64,000 nucleotides of DNA from Paraburkholderia unamae. Its GTDB lineage: Bacteria; Pseudomonadota; Gammaproteobacteria; Burkholderiales; Burkholderiaceae. The stretch spans positions 148,941-212,940 of the forward strand of contig NZ_QLSU01000016.1 in the NCBI RefSeq assembly GCF_003268775.1, read 5' to 3'. Positions 1 to 10,724 of the stretch are shown here, in pieces. The notes under the pieces were generated by a model. That model had not been told where the DNA came from. It was given only the letters and a program-made list of their open reading frames with translations, and did not search any database. Numbering within the stretch: the stretch's first letter is position 1; every line of letters begins with the position of its first letter. The position numbers and the translations under genes are program-made.

Positions 1-88
1 TCGATCTGAGTCGATCACGTAGCCTGCGCAGTTTCTCCTCCCAATCGCATTAGCGTTCTCAACGGCGAATCCGCCCAGGGAGATTTCC

Positions 89-466
89 GTGCACGTCCCG
101 CTCAAGTCTTTGCGGGGTTTTGCCATCCCGCGCCTGTGTCCCAACGTCCCCGAAAAGAAGGCCGCCACGCTCATTGCGACCGTGCTTGCGGCCGTGCTGT
201 GCCTTGGCAGCAGTGATGCCTTTGCCGCCGCCTGCGACCAGGAAGCGGCTGTGCTGTGTTCGTCGGGCAATCCACGTTGTCTTGAGGACGCGGCCAGATC
301 GGTGCAGCAGGCCATCAAGGACTGCGACACCCCGGAAGGAAAGATGCAGAACGCCGGGCTATGGCTGGCCACCCCCGACTTCTTCGACGGGGAGCCTCAT
401 GAGCACGTTTTCTGGCGCTGCGTTGCGCGACTGTGCGAATCGCCCGCGCAGCAAGCCGTCAAATAG
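89..466 (+). CDS. Small cysteine-rich predicted secreted protein, unknown function
   Basis: I do not recognise this 125-residue protein. The GTG start at 89 is supported by an AGGGAG ribosome site about seven bases upstream. After a basic N-region of some 22 residues there is a hydrophobic stretch (about residues 24-44) ending in AFA-A, so Sec export is likely, although the N-region is long for a signal peptide. The mature part is short and holds six cysteines, which fits a disulfide-bonded periplasmic protein. It converges on the gene at 488-946, with 21 bases between the two stops. Nothing connects it with the steroid genes. Confidence 0.6.
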   Translation: MHVPLKSLRGFAIPRLCPNVPEKKAATLIATVLAAVLCLGSSDAFAAACDQEAAVLCSSGNPRCLEDAARSVQQAIKDCDTPEGKMQNAGLWLATPDFFDGEPHEHVFWRCVARLCESPAQQAVK

Positions 467-487
467 ATCGGCGGCCTGCCACCCAGG

Positions 488-946
488 TCACGCAGCCGCT
501 TTGACGTCGCCGCAGAAGATATCGACCGCGCCATCCTGAGGACCGGTGCGCAGGACGATAGCGTGATCCGAAGACGTGAGTTCGGCAACCGTTGCGGGCA
601 CAATGCGCGTCATGTAGAACTGGCGAATGCCAACGCGCTCGCCGCGCACATACGGATTGCCCACGGCGTACGCCGGCGTGTCGGCGCGTTTGGCGCAACT
701 GCCCGGATAGATGAGTACGTCGAGGTCCTCGGGCACGCTGGCCCCGGCCGGAACACCGCTCACGACGAACATCAGTTCCGCGCGCCCCGTTTGCGGAACG
801 AGCGTCACTTGCGCGTTTTTCCCGGCATTCCACGGAGAAGCGTGCATCTGAATGGTCAGCAGATTGTTCGCCGGTTCGCCCGCCGCCGGATTGGCGGCCA
901 TGCACCCAAGCGTCACTGCCAGCGCCAGCCATCTGGAAGTTTCCAT
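488..946 (-). CDS. Predicted exported protein, unknown function
   Basis: A 152-residue protein with a signal peptide (METSRWLALAVTLG onward, probable cleavage after AANPAAG near residue 23). The mature part begins with a beta-rich segment and the phrase DVLIYPGSCA, which recalls small CHRD-like or superoxide-dismutase-like beta-sandwich proteins, but the match is too weak for a name. Two cysteines could form one disulfide. The ATG at 946 follows a GGGGGTC ribosome site, and upstream extension of the frame lacks coding character. It lies 127 bases downstream of rarD on the same strand and may be transcribed separately. Confidence 0.6.
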   Translation of the reverse strand: METSRWLALAVTLGCMAANPAAGEPANNLLTIQMHASPWNAGKNAQVTLVPQTGRAELMFVVSGVPAGASVPEDLDVLIYPGSCAKRADTPAYAVGNPYVRGERVGIRQFYMTRIVPATVAELTSSDHAIVLRTGPQDGAVDIFCGDVKAAA

Positions 947-1073
947 AGCCGACCCCCTGCCTTCGAAGCATCGCCGCCATTGCGGCAATGCCTTCACTAT
1001 AGGCAAGCGGCGACCCTTTAGCCAATGCGCGAACGAATGCCTGCGAACGCAATCATCGTCGTCGTCATTGTCG

Positions 1074-1997
1074 CTAACGTCGAATGCGCAGGAAACGGGC
1101 GCTGTGCACTGCGGTAAGCGACACGGCAATCCAGATCGGACCGTAGGTCGCGAACTGGCGCGCTTCGAAATGCTCGCCCAGCAAGCTCACGGAAACGACC
1201 ACGAGCAACACCGGTTCGAGGTAGCAAAGAATGCCGAACAAGCCGAGCGGCAGCACGCGGCTCGCCTTCAGATAAAACCCCTGCGCCACCGCGCTGAGCG
1301 CACCGAGCCCCGGCAACAGCACGAAGGCGAGCAACGGGCGCGGCCCGAGCAGGTCGAGCGAGCCGCCGAGCCACACTTCGAATGCGGCGACCGGCAAGAG
1401 CAGCAACATTTCGATCGCAAACGTCGCGAGCGAATCGGCGTCGATCTTGCGGCGCAACACGAAATACAGCGGATAGCCGAACGCAACGAGCAAGGTGGGC
1501 CACGCGAGCGCGTGCGTCACGACCAGTTCGTGCGCGACGCCCGCGGCCGCACAGGCCACGGCCAGCCATTGCATCGCATCGAGCCGCTCGCGATAGTAAA
1601 TGCGGCCCACCAGCACCATCACGAGCGGCAGCAGGAAGTAGCCCAGCGACACTTCCAGCATGCGCCCGTGCAGCGGCGCCCACTGAAACAGCCACATCTG
1701 CACGCCAAGCAACGCTGCGCTGCGCACGAGGACGAACGCCGTTCGCGCGTCGCCGAGCATGCGGGCGAACAGCGCGCGCATTTGCGCCGTGCGGCCGCGC
1801 TGCGCGAGAAGCAGCAGCGCGCCGGGCACCGTCCAGATCACGCGCCACGCGAACACGTCGAGCCCGCCCAGCGGCGCAAGCCATAACGTGTAGGCGGAGA
1901 GCAGCGCAAAGAGCGCCGACGCATTCACGGAAAGCACAATGCCGCGCCCGGTCGCCTGCTCATTCATCGATGATGGCGCAACGGAGGAAGCCGACAT
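1074..1997 (-). CDS. rarD: RarD, EamA-family inner-membrane transporter
   Basis: A 307-residue integral membrane protein of the RarD branch of the drug/metabolite transporter superfamily, made almost entirely of hydrophobic helices (about ten). Family landmarks include the early segment ALFALLSAYTLWLAPL, the SLGYFLLPL helix and the closing GPIWIAVSLTAVHSARF. Substrates of RarD proteins are poorly known. The ATG at 1995-1997 shares one base with the stop of the upstream thiolase (TGATG), so translation is probably coupled and rarD is the distal gene of the steroid operon. A role in exporting or importing a catabolic intermediate is inference only. Confidence 0.85.
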   Translation of the reverse strand: MSASSVAPSSMNEQATGRGIVLSVNASALFALLSAYTLWLAPLGGLDVFAWRVIWTVPGALLLLAQRGRTAQMRALFARMLGDARTAFVLVRSAALLGVQMWLFQWAPLHGRMLEVSLGYFLLPLVMVLVGRIYYRERLDAMQWLAVACAAAGVAHELVVTHALAWPTLLVAFGYPLYFVLRRKIDADSLATFAIEMLLLLPVAAFEVWLGGSLDLLGPRPLLAFVLLPGLGALSAVAQGFYLKASRVLPLGLFGILCYLEPVLLVVVSVSLLGEHFEARQFATYGPIWIAVSLTAVHSARFLRIRR

Positions 1998-3205
1998 CAG
2001 GCGGGCAATACCTCGAACAGCCCTGCCACCCCCATGCCGCCGCCCACGCACATGCTCACCACCACATGGCGCACGCCGCGCCGGCGGCCTTCGAGCAGCG
2101 CATGGCCGACCATGCGCGCGCCGGACATCCCGAACGGATGCCCGACGGCAATCGCGCCGCCGTTCACATTCAGACGGTCGGCGGGAATGCCGAGGCGGTC
2201 CCGGCAGTAGATCACCTGGCAGGCGAACGCCTCGTTGAGCTCCCACAGCCCGATATCGTTCACGCCCAGCCCGTGGCGCTCCAGCAGCTTGGGAATGGCG
2301 AACACGGGGCCGATGCCCATTTCCTCCGGCGCGCAACCGGCCACGGCAATGCCGCGATACGCACCGAGCGGGCGCAAGCCACGCCGCTTCGCTTCCTCCG
2401 CCGACATGACGACGGACGCCGACGCGCCATCCGAAAGCTGCGAAGCGTTGCCCGCCGTGATGCATTCGCCCTGCGCCGCCCACTGCCCGCCGCCCCACAC
2501 CGGGCGCAGCTTCGCAAGCGACTCCGCGCTCGTATCGGGGCGATTGCCTTCGTCGCGCGTGAGCGTCACGCTCTCATGGCCGGTGGCGTTGCCTTCCTTG
2601 TCGAAGAGTTGACGCCGCGTCGCGAGCGGCACGATCTCGTCGTCGAACAAGCCCGCTTCCTGGGCCGCCGCCACGCGTTGCTGGCTTTGCAGCGCGTACT
2701 CGTCCTGCTGCGCGCGCGAGATGCCGTAGCGGGCCGCCACGACTTCGGCGGTTTCGATCATCTGGATATAGGCCGCGGGCGATGCCGCGAGCACCGCTTC
2801 CGACTGCGCGCGGTAGGTATTCTTGTGGCGATTCTGCACGAGCGAGATCGATTCGAGCCCGCCCGCCACGGCAATGCGGTGCTCGCCCGTCATTACGCTC
2901 TTCGCCGCCGTCGCGATCGCGACCAGCCCCGAGGCGCACATGCGGTCGATCGCCATGCCGCCCACGCTTTGCGGCAAACCCGCCGTATAGGCACACAGCC
3001 GCCCGAGGTTGTAGCCCTGGGTACCCTGCTGCGCCGCGACGCCGAGCACGATGTCGTCGACTTCGCTGCCCTCCACGCCGGCCTTGCGCAGCGCCTCGCG
3101 AATCACATGGCCGCCGAGCACGGGCGCTTCGGTGTCGTTGAACGCGCCGCGAAAGGCCTTGCCGATCGGCGTGCGCGCGGTAGAAACAATGACGGCGTCC
3201 TGCAT
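1997..3205 (-). CDS. Thiolase, acetyl-CoA acyltransferase (FadA5-like)
   Basis: A 402-residue type II thiolase that would cleave a 3-oxoacyl-CoA with CoA. Visible catalytic features are the nucleophile Cys90 in DRMCASG, the NEAFA motif, GHPFGMSG with the active-site histidine, and the second cysteine in MCVGGG. It is a different subtype from the FadA6-like thiolase at 5403-6557, so it probably acts on another 3-oxoacyl-CoA, such as the steroid side chain or a late methyl-branched chain. I chose the ATG at 3205 because a GGGAG site lies seven bases upstream; the longer start at 3232 lacks one. It overlaps rarD by one base. Confidence 0.85.
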   Translation of the reverse strand: MQDAVIVSTARTPIGKAFRGAFNDTEAPVLGGHVIREALRKAGVEGSEVDDIVLGVAAQQGTQGYNLGRLCAYTAGLPQSVGGMAIDRMCASGLVAIATAAKSVMTGEHRIAVAGGLESISLVQNRHKNTYRAQSEAVLAASPAAYIQMIETAEVVAARYGISRAQQDEYALQSQQRVAAAQEAGLFDDEIVPLATRRQLFDKEGNATGHESVTLTRDEGNRPDTSAESLAKLRPVWGGGQWAAQGECITAGNASQLSDGASASVVMSAEEAKRRGLRPLGAYRGIAVAGCAPEEMGIGPVFAIPKLLERHGLGVNDIGLWELNEAFACQVIYCRDRLGIPADRLNVNGGAIAVGHPFGMSGARMVGHALLEGRRRGVRHVVVSMCVGGGMGVAGLFEVLPA

Positions 3206-3224
3206 GACCACTCCCTGATAAACG

Positions 3225-3686
<462 letters not shown>

Positions 3687-3694
3687 CCTGAACC

Positions 3695-4486
3695 TCACGC
3701 ATGCTGCGAGCTGACCGAAATGGTTTCGCCCGTCATGTACGACGAATAGTCGCTCGCGAGGAACACCATCACGTTAGCCACTTCCCACGGTTCCGCGCCG
3801 CGCCCGAACGCTTCGCGCTGCGCGAGCGAAGCAAGCAGTTCCTCGGAAGCCGACTTCTTCAGGAACGCGTGAATGGCAATGCTCGGGGCCACCGCGTTGA
3901 TGCGCACGCCGTGCTCCGCCGCTTCGAGCGCCGCGCAGCGCGTGAACGCCATCACGCCCGCCTTGGCGGCCGCGTAGTGCGCCTGCTCCGCCTGCGCGCG
4001 CCAGCCCAGGACCGAAGCGTTATTGACGATCACGCCACGCCCGCGCGGCTGCATCACCCGGAGCGCGGCGCGCGTCATGCGGAACGTGCCGGTGAGCGTG
4101 ATGTCGAGCACCCGCTGCCACTCTTCGTCGCTCATGTCCACCACGCGGCAGCTCGTGCCGAGCCCGGCGTTGTTGACGAGCACGTCAATGCCGTCCATCT
4201 GCTCATGCGCCGCGCTCACGAGCGCCTGCACGTCGCCTTCCTGGCTCACGTCGCACAGCCGCCCATACACGGACTGGAGACCCGTTTCGCGGCGCAAGGT
4301 CTCGACGGCCTCGTTCAGCCGCCGCTCGTGCACGTCGGACACGAACAGCGCACGGCAACCCTCCTCCGCGCAACGGCGCGCCACCGCAAAGCCAATGCCC
4401 GCGCCCGCCGCCGCCGTGACCAGCACGGACTTGCCGCGCAGCAGGCCGTGCCCCGCCACATACTCCGGAACGTCTTTCATCGTCAT
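3695..4486 (-). CDS. ipdF: IpdF, SDR oxidising the 5-hydroxyl of the ring C/D indane-CoA
   Basis: A 263-residue short-chain dehydrogenase. The opening VPEYVAGHGLLRGKSVLVTAAAG, NNASVLGWRAQAEQAHYAAAKAG with the catalytic Tyr and Lys, and the tail TGETISVSSQHA follow mycobacterial IpdF (Rv3559c) closely from memory. In the HIP pathway IpdF oxidises the 5-hydroxy group of the methylindane-carboxyl-CoA made by IpdC. The coenzyme motif is TAAAGAGIG instead of the usual TGxxxGIG, as in other IpdF proteins. The ATG at 4486 sits five bases after GGAG. It is packed with the other ipd genes. Confidence 0.88.
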   Translation of the reverse strand: MTMKDVPEYVAGHGLLRGKSVLVTAAAGAGIGFAVARRCAEEGCRALFVSDVHERRLNEAVETLRRETGLQSVYGRLCDVSQEGDVQALVSAAHEQMDGIDVLVNNAGLGTSCRVVDMSDEEWQRVLDITLTGTFRMTRAALRVMQPRGRGVIVNNASVLGWRAQAEQAHYAAAKAGVMAFTRCAALEAAEHGVRINAVAPSIAIHAFLKKSASEELLASLAQREAFGRGAEPWEVANVMVFLASDYSSYMTGETISVSSQHA

Positions 4487-4507
4487 CCCCTCTCTCCTGT
4501 CGCGTCG

Positions 4508-5383
4508 TCAGGCGCCGTAGACCTTCTGCGGCGGCACACCGCGCTCGATCAGAGCGTCGATCACGTTGCCAAGCTCCGCCGGCGACCAGCGCGCGCCCTT
4601 GTCCACGATCTCGCCGGTGCGCCAGCCGTCGGCCACCGAAATCTCGCCGCCTTTCGCCTCGAAACAACGCCCCGTCACATGGCGCGAGAGCGGACTGCCG
4701 AGCCACACCACGAGTTGCGCGACGTTCATCGGGTCCCACACGTCGAACCCGCTCTCGGGCTTCTTCACCATGTCGGGCATCGCGCCTTCCGTCATGGACG
4801 TGCGCGCGGCCGGCGCGAGGCAGTTCACCGTCACGCCGTAGCGCGCGAGTTCCGCCGCCTGCACGAGCGTGAGCGCGGCGATGCCGCCTTTGGCCGCCAC
4901 ATAGTTCGACTGGCCGATCGAGCCTTGCAAGCCCGCGCCCGAACTCGTGTTGATGATGCGGGCGTCCACGGCTTGCCCCGCCTTGGCTGCATCGCGCCAG
5001 CGACGCCCCAGCACGTTGGCGAGGCAAAAGTGGCCCCGCAGATGCACGCGCATGACGGCGTCCCAGTCCTCCTCGGTGAGCGAAAGGAACATGCGGTCGC
5101 GCAGAATGCCCGCGTTATTGACCAGCACATGGACTTCGCCGAACGCGTCGAGCGCCGTGTCGACGATCGCCTGTGCGCCCGCCATGCTCGTGATGTCCCC
5201 GTCGCTGGCGATGGCGCGGCCGCCAAGGCCGTGAATTTCCGCCACGACGCCTTGCGCGGCGTCGAGCCGGATATCGTTGACGACGACCGCCGCGCCGTGC
5301 GCGGCGAACGACAATGCGTACGCGCGCCCGAGGCCGCCGCCCGCGCCCGTGACGATCACGGTGCGATTCTCACAAATGCTCAT
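4508..5383 (-). CDS. SDR, 17beta-HSD4/MFE-2-type hydroxyacyl-CoA dehydrogenase
   Basis: A 291-residue short-chain dehydrogenase with TGAGGGLGRAYAL coenzyme loop, NNAGILRDRMF, and the SNYVAAKGGI active site. The phrases AAVVVNDI and NNAGILRD are typical of the dehydrogenase part of peroxisomal multifunctional enzyme 2 and of steroid-operon SDRs such as Rv3548c or Hsd4A, which oxidise 3-hydroxyacyl-CoA. The likely job is the alcohol oxidation in beta-oxidation of the propionyl side chain of HIP-CoA or of a later chain. It lies between ipdF and fadA6 with about 20 bases on each side. The exact substrate is not visible. Confidence 0.82.
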   Translation of the reverse strand: MSICENRTVIVTGAGGGLGRAYALSFAAHGAAVVVNDIRLDAAQGVVAEIHGLGGRAIASDGDITSMAGAQAIVDTALDAFGEVHVLVNNAGILRDRMFLSLTEEDWDAVMRVHLRGHFCLANVLGRRWRDAAKAGQAVDARIINTSSGAGLQGSIGQSNYVAAKGGIAALTLVQAAELARYGVTVNCLAPAARTSMTEGAMPDMVKKPESGFDVWDPMNVAQLVVWLGSPLSRHVTGRCFEAKGGEISVADGWRTGEIVDKGARWSPAELGNVIDALIERGVPPQKVYGA

Positions 5384-5402
5384 TTCCCGTTACCCCGCAA
5401 AT

Positions 5403-6557
5403 TCAAAGCCGCTCGATCACCGTGACGTTCGCCTGCCCGCCGCCCTCGCACATCGTTTGCAGACCGAAGCGTCCGCCCGTGCGTTCGAGTTCGTGGAGCA
5501 AGGTCGTCATCAGCTTCGCGCCGCTCGCGCCGAGCGGATGCCCCAGCGCAATCGCGCCGCCGTTGACGTTCGTTCGCTCGTGCGCGTAACCCGTTTCCTT
5601 GAGCCAGGCCATCACAACCGACGCGAAGGCCTCGTTGATCTCGACGAGGTCGATGTCGTCCAGGCGCAAGCCGCAGCGCTTGAGCGCATGCCGCGTGGCC
5701 GGAATTGGCGCGGTCAGATGCCAGATCGGGTCGTCGGCCAGCACGCTCATGTGGTGGATGCGCGCGCGCGGCGTGAGCCCATAGCGCTTGAGCGCGCGCT
5801 CCGACACGACGAGCACCGCCGCAGCGGCGTCGCATGTCGAACTCGATACGCCCGCGGTAATCGCGGGATACGCCGGATCGACGCTCGCCAGCGTCGCCAT
5901 TTTTTCGAGCGTCGTCTCGCGAGCGGTTTCGTCCATCGCGAGCCGTCCCTCCACGGGCACCACCTCGCGCGCGAAGCGGCCCTCGGACATCGCCTGCAAC
6001 GCACGCCGGTGGCTCTCCAGCGCGAACGATTCCATCGCCTCGCGTGAAATCTCCCAGTGATCGGCAATGCGCTGCGCGGCGTAGAACTGGTTGACGGGCG
6101 CGTCGCCGAAGCGCCGCTGCCAGCCCGCGCTCTCTGCAAACGGTGTGGTAAAGCCAAGCGGCTGACCCGCGAGCATCGCCGACGAAATCGGCACGCTCGA
6201 CATGGTTTGGACACCGCCCGCCAGCACGACGTCCTGCGTGCCGCTCATCACAGCCTGGGCCGCGAAATGAATGGCCTGCTGGGACGAGCCGCACTGGCGG
6301 TCGACCGTGGTGCCGGGCACGTTGAGCGGCATGCCCGCCGCCAGCCACGAGGTGCGCGCGATATTGCCCGCGAGCGGGCCGATCGTGTCCACGCAGCCGA
6401 ACACGACGTCGTCGTAGTCCTCGGCCGGAATCGCATTGCGCCCGACCATGGCCCCGATCACATGCGCGCCGAGGTCCGCGCCGTGCATGTCCGCGAGCGA
6501 CCCGCGGCGCTTGCCGGTGGGCGAGCGCAAGGCATCGACGATATAGGCTTCTGCCAT
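5403..6557 (-). CDS. fadA6: FadA6, steroid ring C/D thiolase
   Basis: A 384-residue thiolase. The opening EAYIVDALRSPTGKRRGSL, the nucleophile Cys89 in VDRQCGSSQQAI, VEINEAFASVVMAWLKE, GHPLGASGAKL and the ending LQTMCEGGGQANVTVIERL follow M. tuberculosis FadA6 almost phrase for phrase. FadA6 cleaves the ring-opened dioxo diacyl-CoA made by IpdAB. The ATG at 6557 comes two bases after the stop of the acyl-CoA dehydrogenase gene upstream, so the pair is tightly coupled. No defect is visible. Confidence 0.9.
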   Translation of the reverse strand: MAEAYIVDALRSPTGKRRGSLADMHGADLGAHVIGAMVGRNAIPAEDYDDVVFGCVDTIGPLAGNIARTSWLAAGMPLNVPGTTVDRQCGSSQQAIHFAAQAVMSGTQDVVLAGGVQTMSSVPISSAMLAGQPLGFTTPFAESAGWQRRFGDAPVNQFYAAQRIADHWEISREAMESFALESHRRALQAMSEGRFAREVVPVEGRLAMDETARETTLEKMATLASVDPAYPAITAGVSSSTCDAAAAVLVVSERALKRYGLTPRARIHHMSVLADDPIWHLTAPIPATRHALKRCGLRLDDIDLVEINEAFASVVMAWLKETGYAHERTNVNGGAIALGHPLGASGAKLMTTLLHELERTGGRFGLQTMCEGGGQANVTVIERL

Positions 6558-6559
6558 GC

Positions 6560-7642
6560 TCAGGATTCCGTAGTGTCGTTGAAGGAGGCGAGCGGGCCGA
6601 GCGGTGCGCGCGCGCCGAGCAGCACGGCGGCCATGCGGTCCTTGTGAAACGCGCGGTCGCCCCATGCGGCGTCCAGCGCCCACGCGCGCTTGGCGTACAT
6701 TTGCAGGTCCACCTCCCACGTGTAGCCCATCGCGCCATGCACCTGAATGCCCTTGCGCGCGGCGACCCACGCCGCGTCCGCACATGCGAGCTTCGCGTGC
6801 GAGGCGAGCAGCGCGCGCTGTGCGCTGCCGTGCGCGAGCGCATAGGCCGCCTGATACAGCACCGGCCGCGCGAACTCGATTTTGGTGACCACGTCGGCGA
6901 GGTGATGCTTGACGGCCTGGAACGAGCCGATCGGCCTGCCGAACTGCTTGCGCTGCGCCACATAGTCGACGGAGATGTCGACCATGCGCTGCGCGAGGCC
7001 GACGAGTTGCCCGGCGACATTGACCGTGCCGCGGTCGAGCGCTTCGTCCCACAACGCCTTGCCCGCCTGCGCGTTCGCCACGCACGTCGCCTTCGTGGGT
7101 TCCCAGCGCACCTGCGCGAGCCTTCTCGATCCGTCGATGCTTGCCTGCGCAACCACTTCGACGGCATCACGCGTCACCGCGTGCAATTCCACACCGTCCG
7201 CGACGGGATGCGCGAGCAGCAGCAGGTCGGCGAGCCCCGCGTCGGCCACCCAGGGATTCACGGGATGGCCCACGGCAATGCGGCAACTCCCGTCGGCAAT
7301 GCGCGGCAGCCACGTGGCGCGCACGGCGTTGTCCGCAGGCAGCCCCGCGAGCAGCCCTGCGCCCACGTAAGCGGCGTCGGCCAGCGAATCGGGAATGGCG
7401 TAGTAGCCGAGCTCCTGCGTCATCAGCGCCCAGTCGATGTCGCCAAGACCCAGGCCGCCTTCCGCCTCCGGCACCGAGAGGGCGGTGAGGCCCTGGGCCG
7501 CCATCATCTTGCGCAGTTCCGGCGAGCGTCCGCCGTCGGTTTCCCAGATATCGCGCAGCGTGTCGGGCGCGACCTCGCTCATGAGGAACCGGCTCACCGA
7601 GTCGCGAAACGCGATCTGTTCATTCGTAAAAGTGAAGTCCAT
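6560..7642 (-). CDS. Acyl-CoA dehydrogenase, beta-type partner subunit
   Basis: A 360-residue acyl-CoA dehydrogenase-fold protein. The C-terminal part (QVHGAMGYTWEVDLQMYAKRAW) is of the kind found in the partner subunit of steroid alpha2beta2 dehydrogenases; it does not have the GTNEIQRN ending of ordinary homotetrameric enzymes. The gene directly upstream (7657-8817) has that ending. The two are 14 bases apart and probably form one heteromeric enzyme acting on a ring C/D-derived acyl-CoA, like the FadE31-33 group. Which FadE it equals cannot be settled by eye. The ATG at 7642 begins MDFTFTNEQ, a standard family start. Confidence 0.82.
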   Translation of the reverse strand: MDFTFTNEQIAFRDSVSRFLMSEVAPDTLRDIWETDGGRSPELRKMMAAQGLTALSVPEAEGGLGLGDIDWALMTQELGYYAIPDSLADAAYVGAGLLAGLPADNAVRATWLPRIADGSCRIAVGHPVNPWVADAGLADLLLLAHPVADGVELHAVTRDAVEVVAQASIDGSRRLAQVRWEPTKATCVANAQAGKALWDEALDRGTVNVAGQLVGLAQRMVDISVDYVAQRKQFGRPIGSFQAVKHHLADVVTKIEFARPVLYQAAYALAHGSAQRALLASHAKLACADAAWVAARKGIQVHGAMGYTWEVDLQMYAKRAWALDAAWGDRAFHKDRMAAVLLGARAPLGPLASFNDTTES

Positions 7643-7656
7643 CGGATAGTCTCCGG

Positions 7657-8817
<1,161 letters not shown>

Positions 8818-8830
8818 CCGCACCCTCGCT

Positions 8831-9586
8831 CTAGAATTTCGCCTGCCGCTTCTCGACGAACGCATGCCGCGTTTCCGCCGAGTCCGTGTTCATATAGGCC
8901 TGCAATGTGAAGCCCTGCTCCCACCGGTACTTGTCTTCGAGATTGCCGTCCTCGATACCGCTCAATGCCTCTTTCGCAATGCGAATCATCGCGGGACTCT
9001 TCGCGGCGATCTGCCGGGCGATGTCGAGCGCCGTCTCGCGCAGCTTCTCGCGCGGCACCACGCGCTCGATCGCACGCAGCGCGAACGCTTCGCTCGCGCT
9101 CACCATCGACCCCGTGAAGAACAGATAGCGGGTCTTCTGCACACCGAACATGCGTTGCAGGTGCGCCGCACCGCCCATCGCGCCCCGATCCACTTCGGGC
9201 AAGCCAAACGAAGCGTCCTCCGCCGCGATCACGATATCGGCCGCGCCGCAGATGCCGATGCCGCCACCCAGCACGAAGCCATGAACCGCCGCGATCACCG
9301 GCACGCGATTACGGTGCACGGCCTTGAAAGTCGCGTAGTTGCCCGCGTTGACCTCCACGATCAGTTCGGGATGCGCGGCGAGCTCCTTGATGTCCACGCC
9401 CGCGCAAAAGCCCCGTCCCTCGCCGCGGATCACGATCACGCGCACCTCGGGCCGCTGGCCCAGCGCCTCGATTTCCTCTGCCAGCTCGCGCCAGCCCGCC
9501 GAGTTCAGCGCGTTGACGGGCGGACAATCGAGCACGACCTCCGCCACCCCGCTCTCGTGCACGTACGTCGAAAACTGTTCTTCCAT
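8831..9586 (-). CDS. echA20: EchA20, crotonase-fold ring-D hydrolase
   Basis: A 251-residue crotonase-family protein. It follows mycobacterial EchA20 in PPVNALNSAGW, RGFCAGVDIKEL (oxyanion hole), GFVLGGGIGICG, ASFGLPEVDRGAMGGAAHL and RYLFFTG. EchA20 opens the cyclopentanone ring D of the methyl-dioxo-indene-carboxyl-CoA (HIEC-CoA), so it acts as a hydrolase despite its hydratase fold. The start at 9586 has GGAAGA upstream. It stands between ipdC and the FadE pair, as expected for this pathway. Confidence 0.88.
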   Translation of the reverse strand: MEEQFSTYVHESGVAEVVLDCPPVNALNSAGWRELAEEIEALGQRPEVRVIVIRGEGRGFCAGVDIKELAAHPELIVEVNAGNYATFKAVHRNRVPVIAAVHGFVLGGGIGICGAADIVIAAEDASFGLPEVDRGAMGGAAHLQRMFGVQKTRYLFFTGSMVSASEAFALRAIERVVPREKLRETALDIARQIAAKSPAMIRIAKEALSGIEDGNLEDKYRWEQGFTLQAYMNTDSAETRHAFVEKRQAKF

Positions 9587-9623
9587 GTCGTTGGTCTTCC
9601 TATGCTTGTACGTTTTGTCCCGC

Positions 9624-10724
9624 TCATGCCGCTTGTGTGGAAGCGGCATTCAGGCCGCCGCAGAGCGTATCGAGCCGCGCGGCCGCTTCGCCCGCCATGC
9701 CCTCGATCACCTCGCGGCAACTCTTCAACTCGCCGATCAGCGCCGCGATCTGGCCCGCCGACATCACGCCCTCGGCGGGTCGCCCCTCCACCATCGCGCG
9801 TTGCAGCAGCATGGGCGCGTTGGCGGCCATCACCGTTTGCGCGACGCTGCCCGCGTCGCCGCGCAAGCCCTGCCAGAGCACCCGCGCCGCTTGCGCGGCC
9901 GTCATGCCGGTTTGCGCGCGCCATGCGCGAGCGCTGCCGAGTGCGATCAAAAGGCGCCGCAACGGCGAAGCGCCTTCGAGCATCGCGAGGTATTCGTTGT
10001 CGATCATGCGTTGCGGCATGCCGTCCACGGCGTGCGACACGCGAATGCGTTCGGCGTCCTTGACCGCCAGATAGCGTTCGAGCGTCGCGCGCGGCACGCC
10101 GCTGTCGGTTGTCATGAGAAAGCGCGTGCCCATGGCGATGCCGCTCGCGCCATACGCGAGGGCCGCGAGCAGGCCGCGCCCGTCATAGAAGCCGCCCGCC
10201 GCCACCACGGGCACGTCCACCGCATCGACCACCTGTGGCAGCAGCACCGTGCTCGGCACCGCGCCCGTGTGGCCGCCGCCCTCGCCGCCTTGCACCGTGA
10301 TCGCGTTCGCGCCAAGGTCGATCGCCTTGAGCGCGTGCTTGAGCGCGCCCACGGTCGGCATGCAGACAATGCCCGCGTCGCGCAGCCGGCCGATCGTCTT
10401 TTTGTCCGGCCCGCGCCCGTAACTCACGGCGCGCACCTTGTGCCGGATCGCGAGATCGAGCAGTTGCTGCGCGTTCGGCTGGAACATGTGGAAGTTCAGG
10501 CCGAACGGCTTGTCGCCGGTAAGCGATTTCACCCGCAGGATTTCTGCTTCAATGCGATCCGCCGGAATCGTTGCGCCCGCAAGGAACCCGAAGCCGCCCG
10601 CATTGCAGGTGGCCGCGACCAGTTCGGCGCCCGCCACCCAGCCCATGGCCGTCTGCACGATCGGATAGCGGCAGCCGAGCAGTTCCGTGAGCGGCGTGTG
10701 GAAGAGCGTTTGCGCCCCGTTCAT
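9624..10724 (-). CDS. ipdC: IpdC, nitronate monooxygenase-like flavin dehydrogenase
   Basis: A 366-residue TIM-barrel flavoprotein of the nitronate monooxygenase / NPD family: PIVQTAMGWVAGAELVAA at the start, QGGEGGGHTG in the FMN phosphate region, and ASGIAMGTRFL. In the HIP pathway IpdC introduces the double bond into the 5-hydroxy methylindane-carboxyl-CoA before IpdF oxidises it. Its start (ATG, 10724) overlaps the stop of the upstream crotonase gene in an ATGA. A true nitronate monooxygenase is the alternative, but the neighbours echA20, ipdA, ipdB and ipdF favour IpdC. Confidence 0.85.
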   Translation of the reverse strand: MNGAQTLFHTPLTELLGCRYPIVQTAMGWVAGAELVAATCNAGGFGFLAGATIPADRIEAEILRVKSLTGDKPFGLNFHMFQPNAQQLLDLAIRHKVRAVSYGRGPDKKTIGRLRDAGIVCMPTVGALKHALKAIDLGANAITVQGGEGGGHTGAVPSTVLLPQVVDAVDVPVVAAGGFYDGRGLLAALAYGASGIAMGTRFLMTTDSGVPRATLERYLAVKDAERIRVSHAVDGMPQRMIDNEYLAMLEGASPLRRLLIALGSARAWRAQTGMTAAQAARVLWQGLRGDAGSVAQTVMAANAPMLLQRAMVEGRPAEGVMSAGQIAALIGELKSCREVIEGMAGEAAARLDTLCGGLNAASTQAA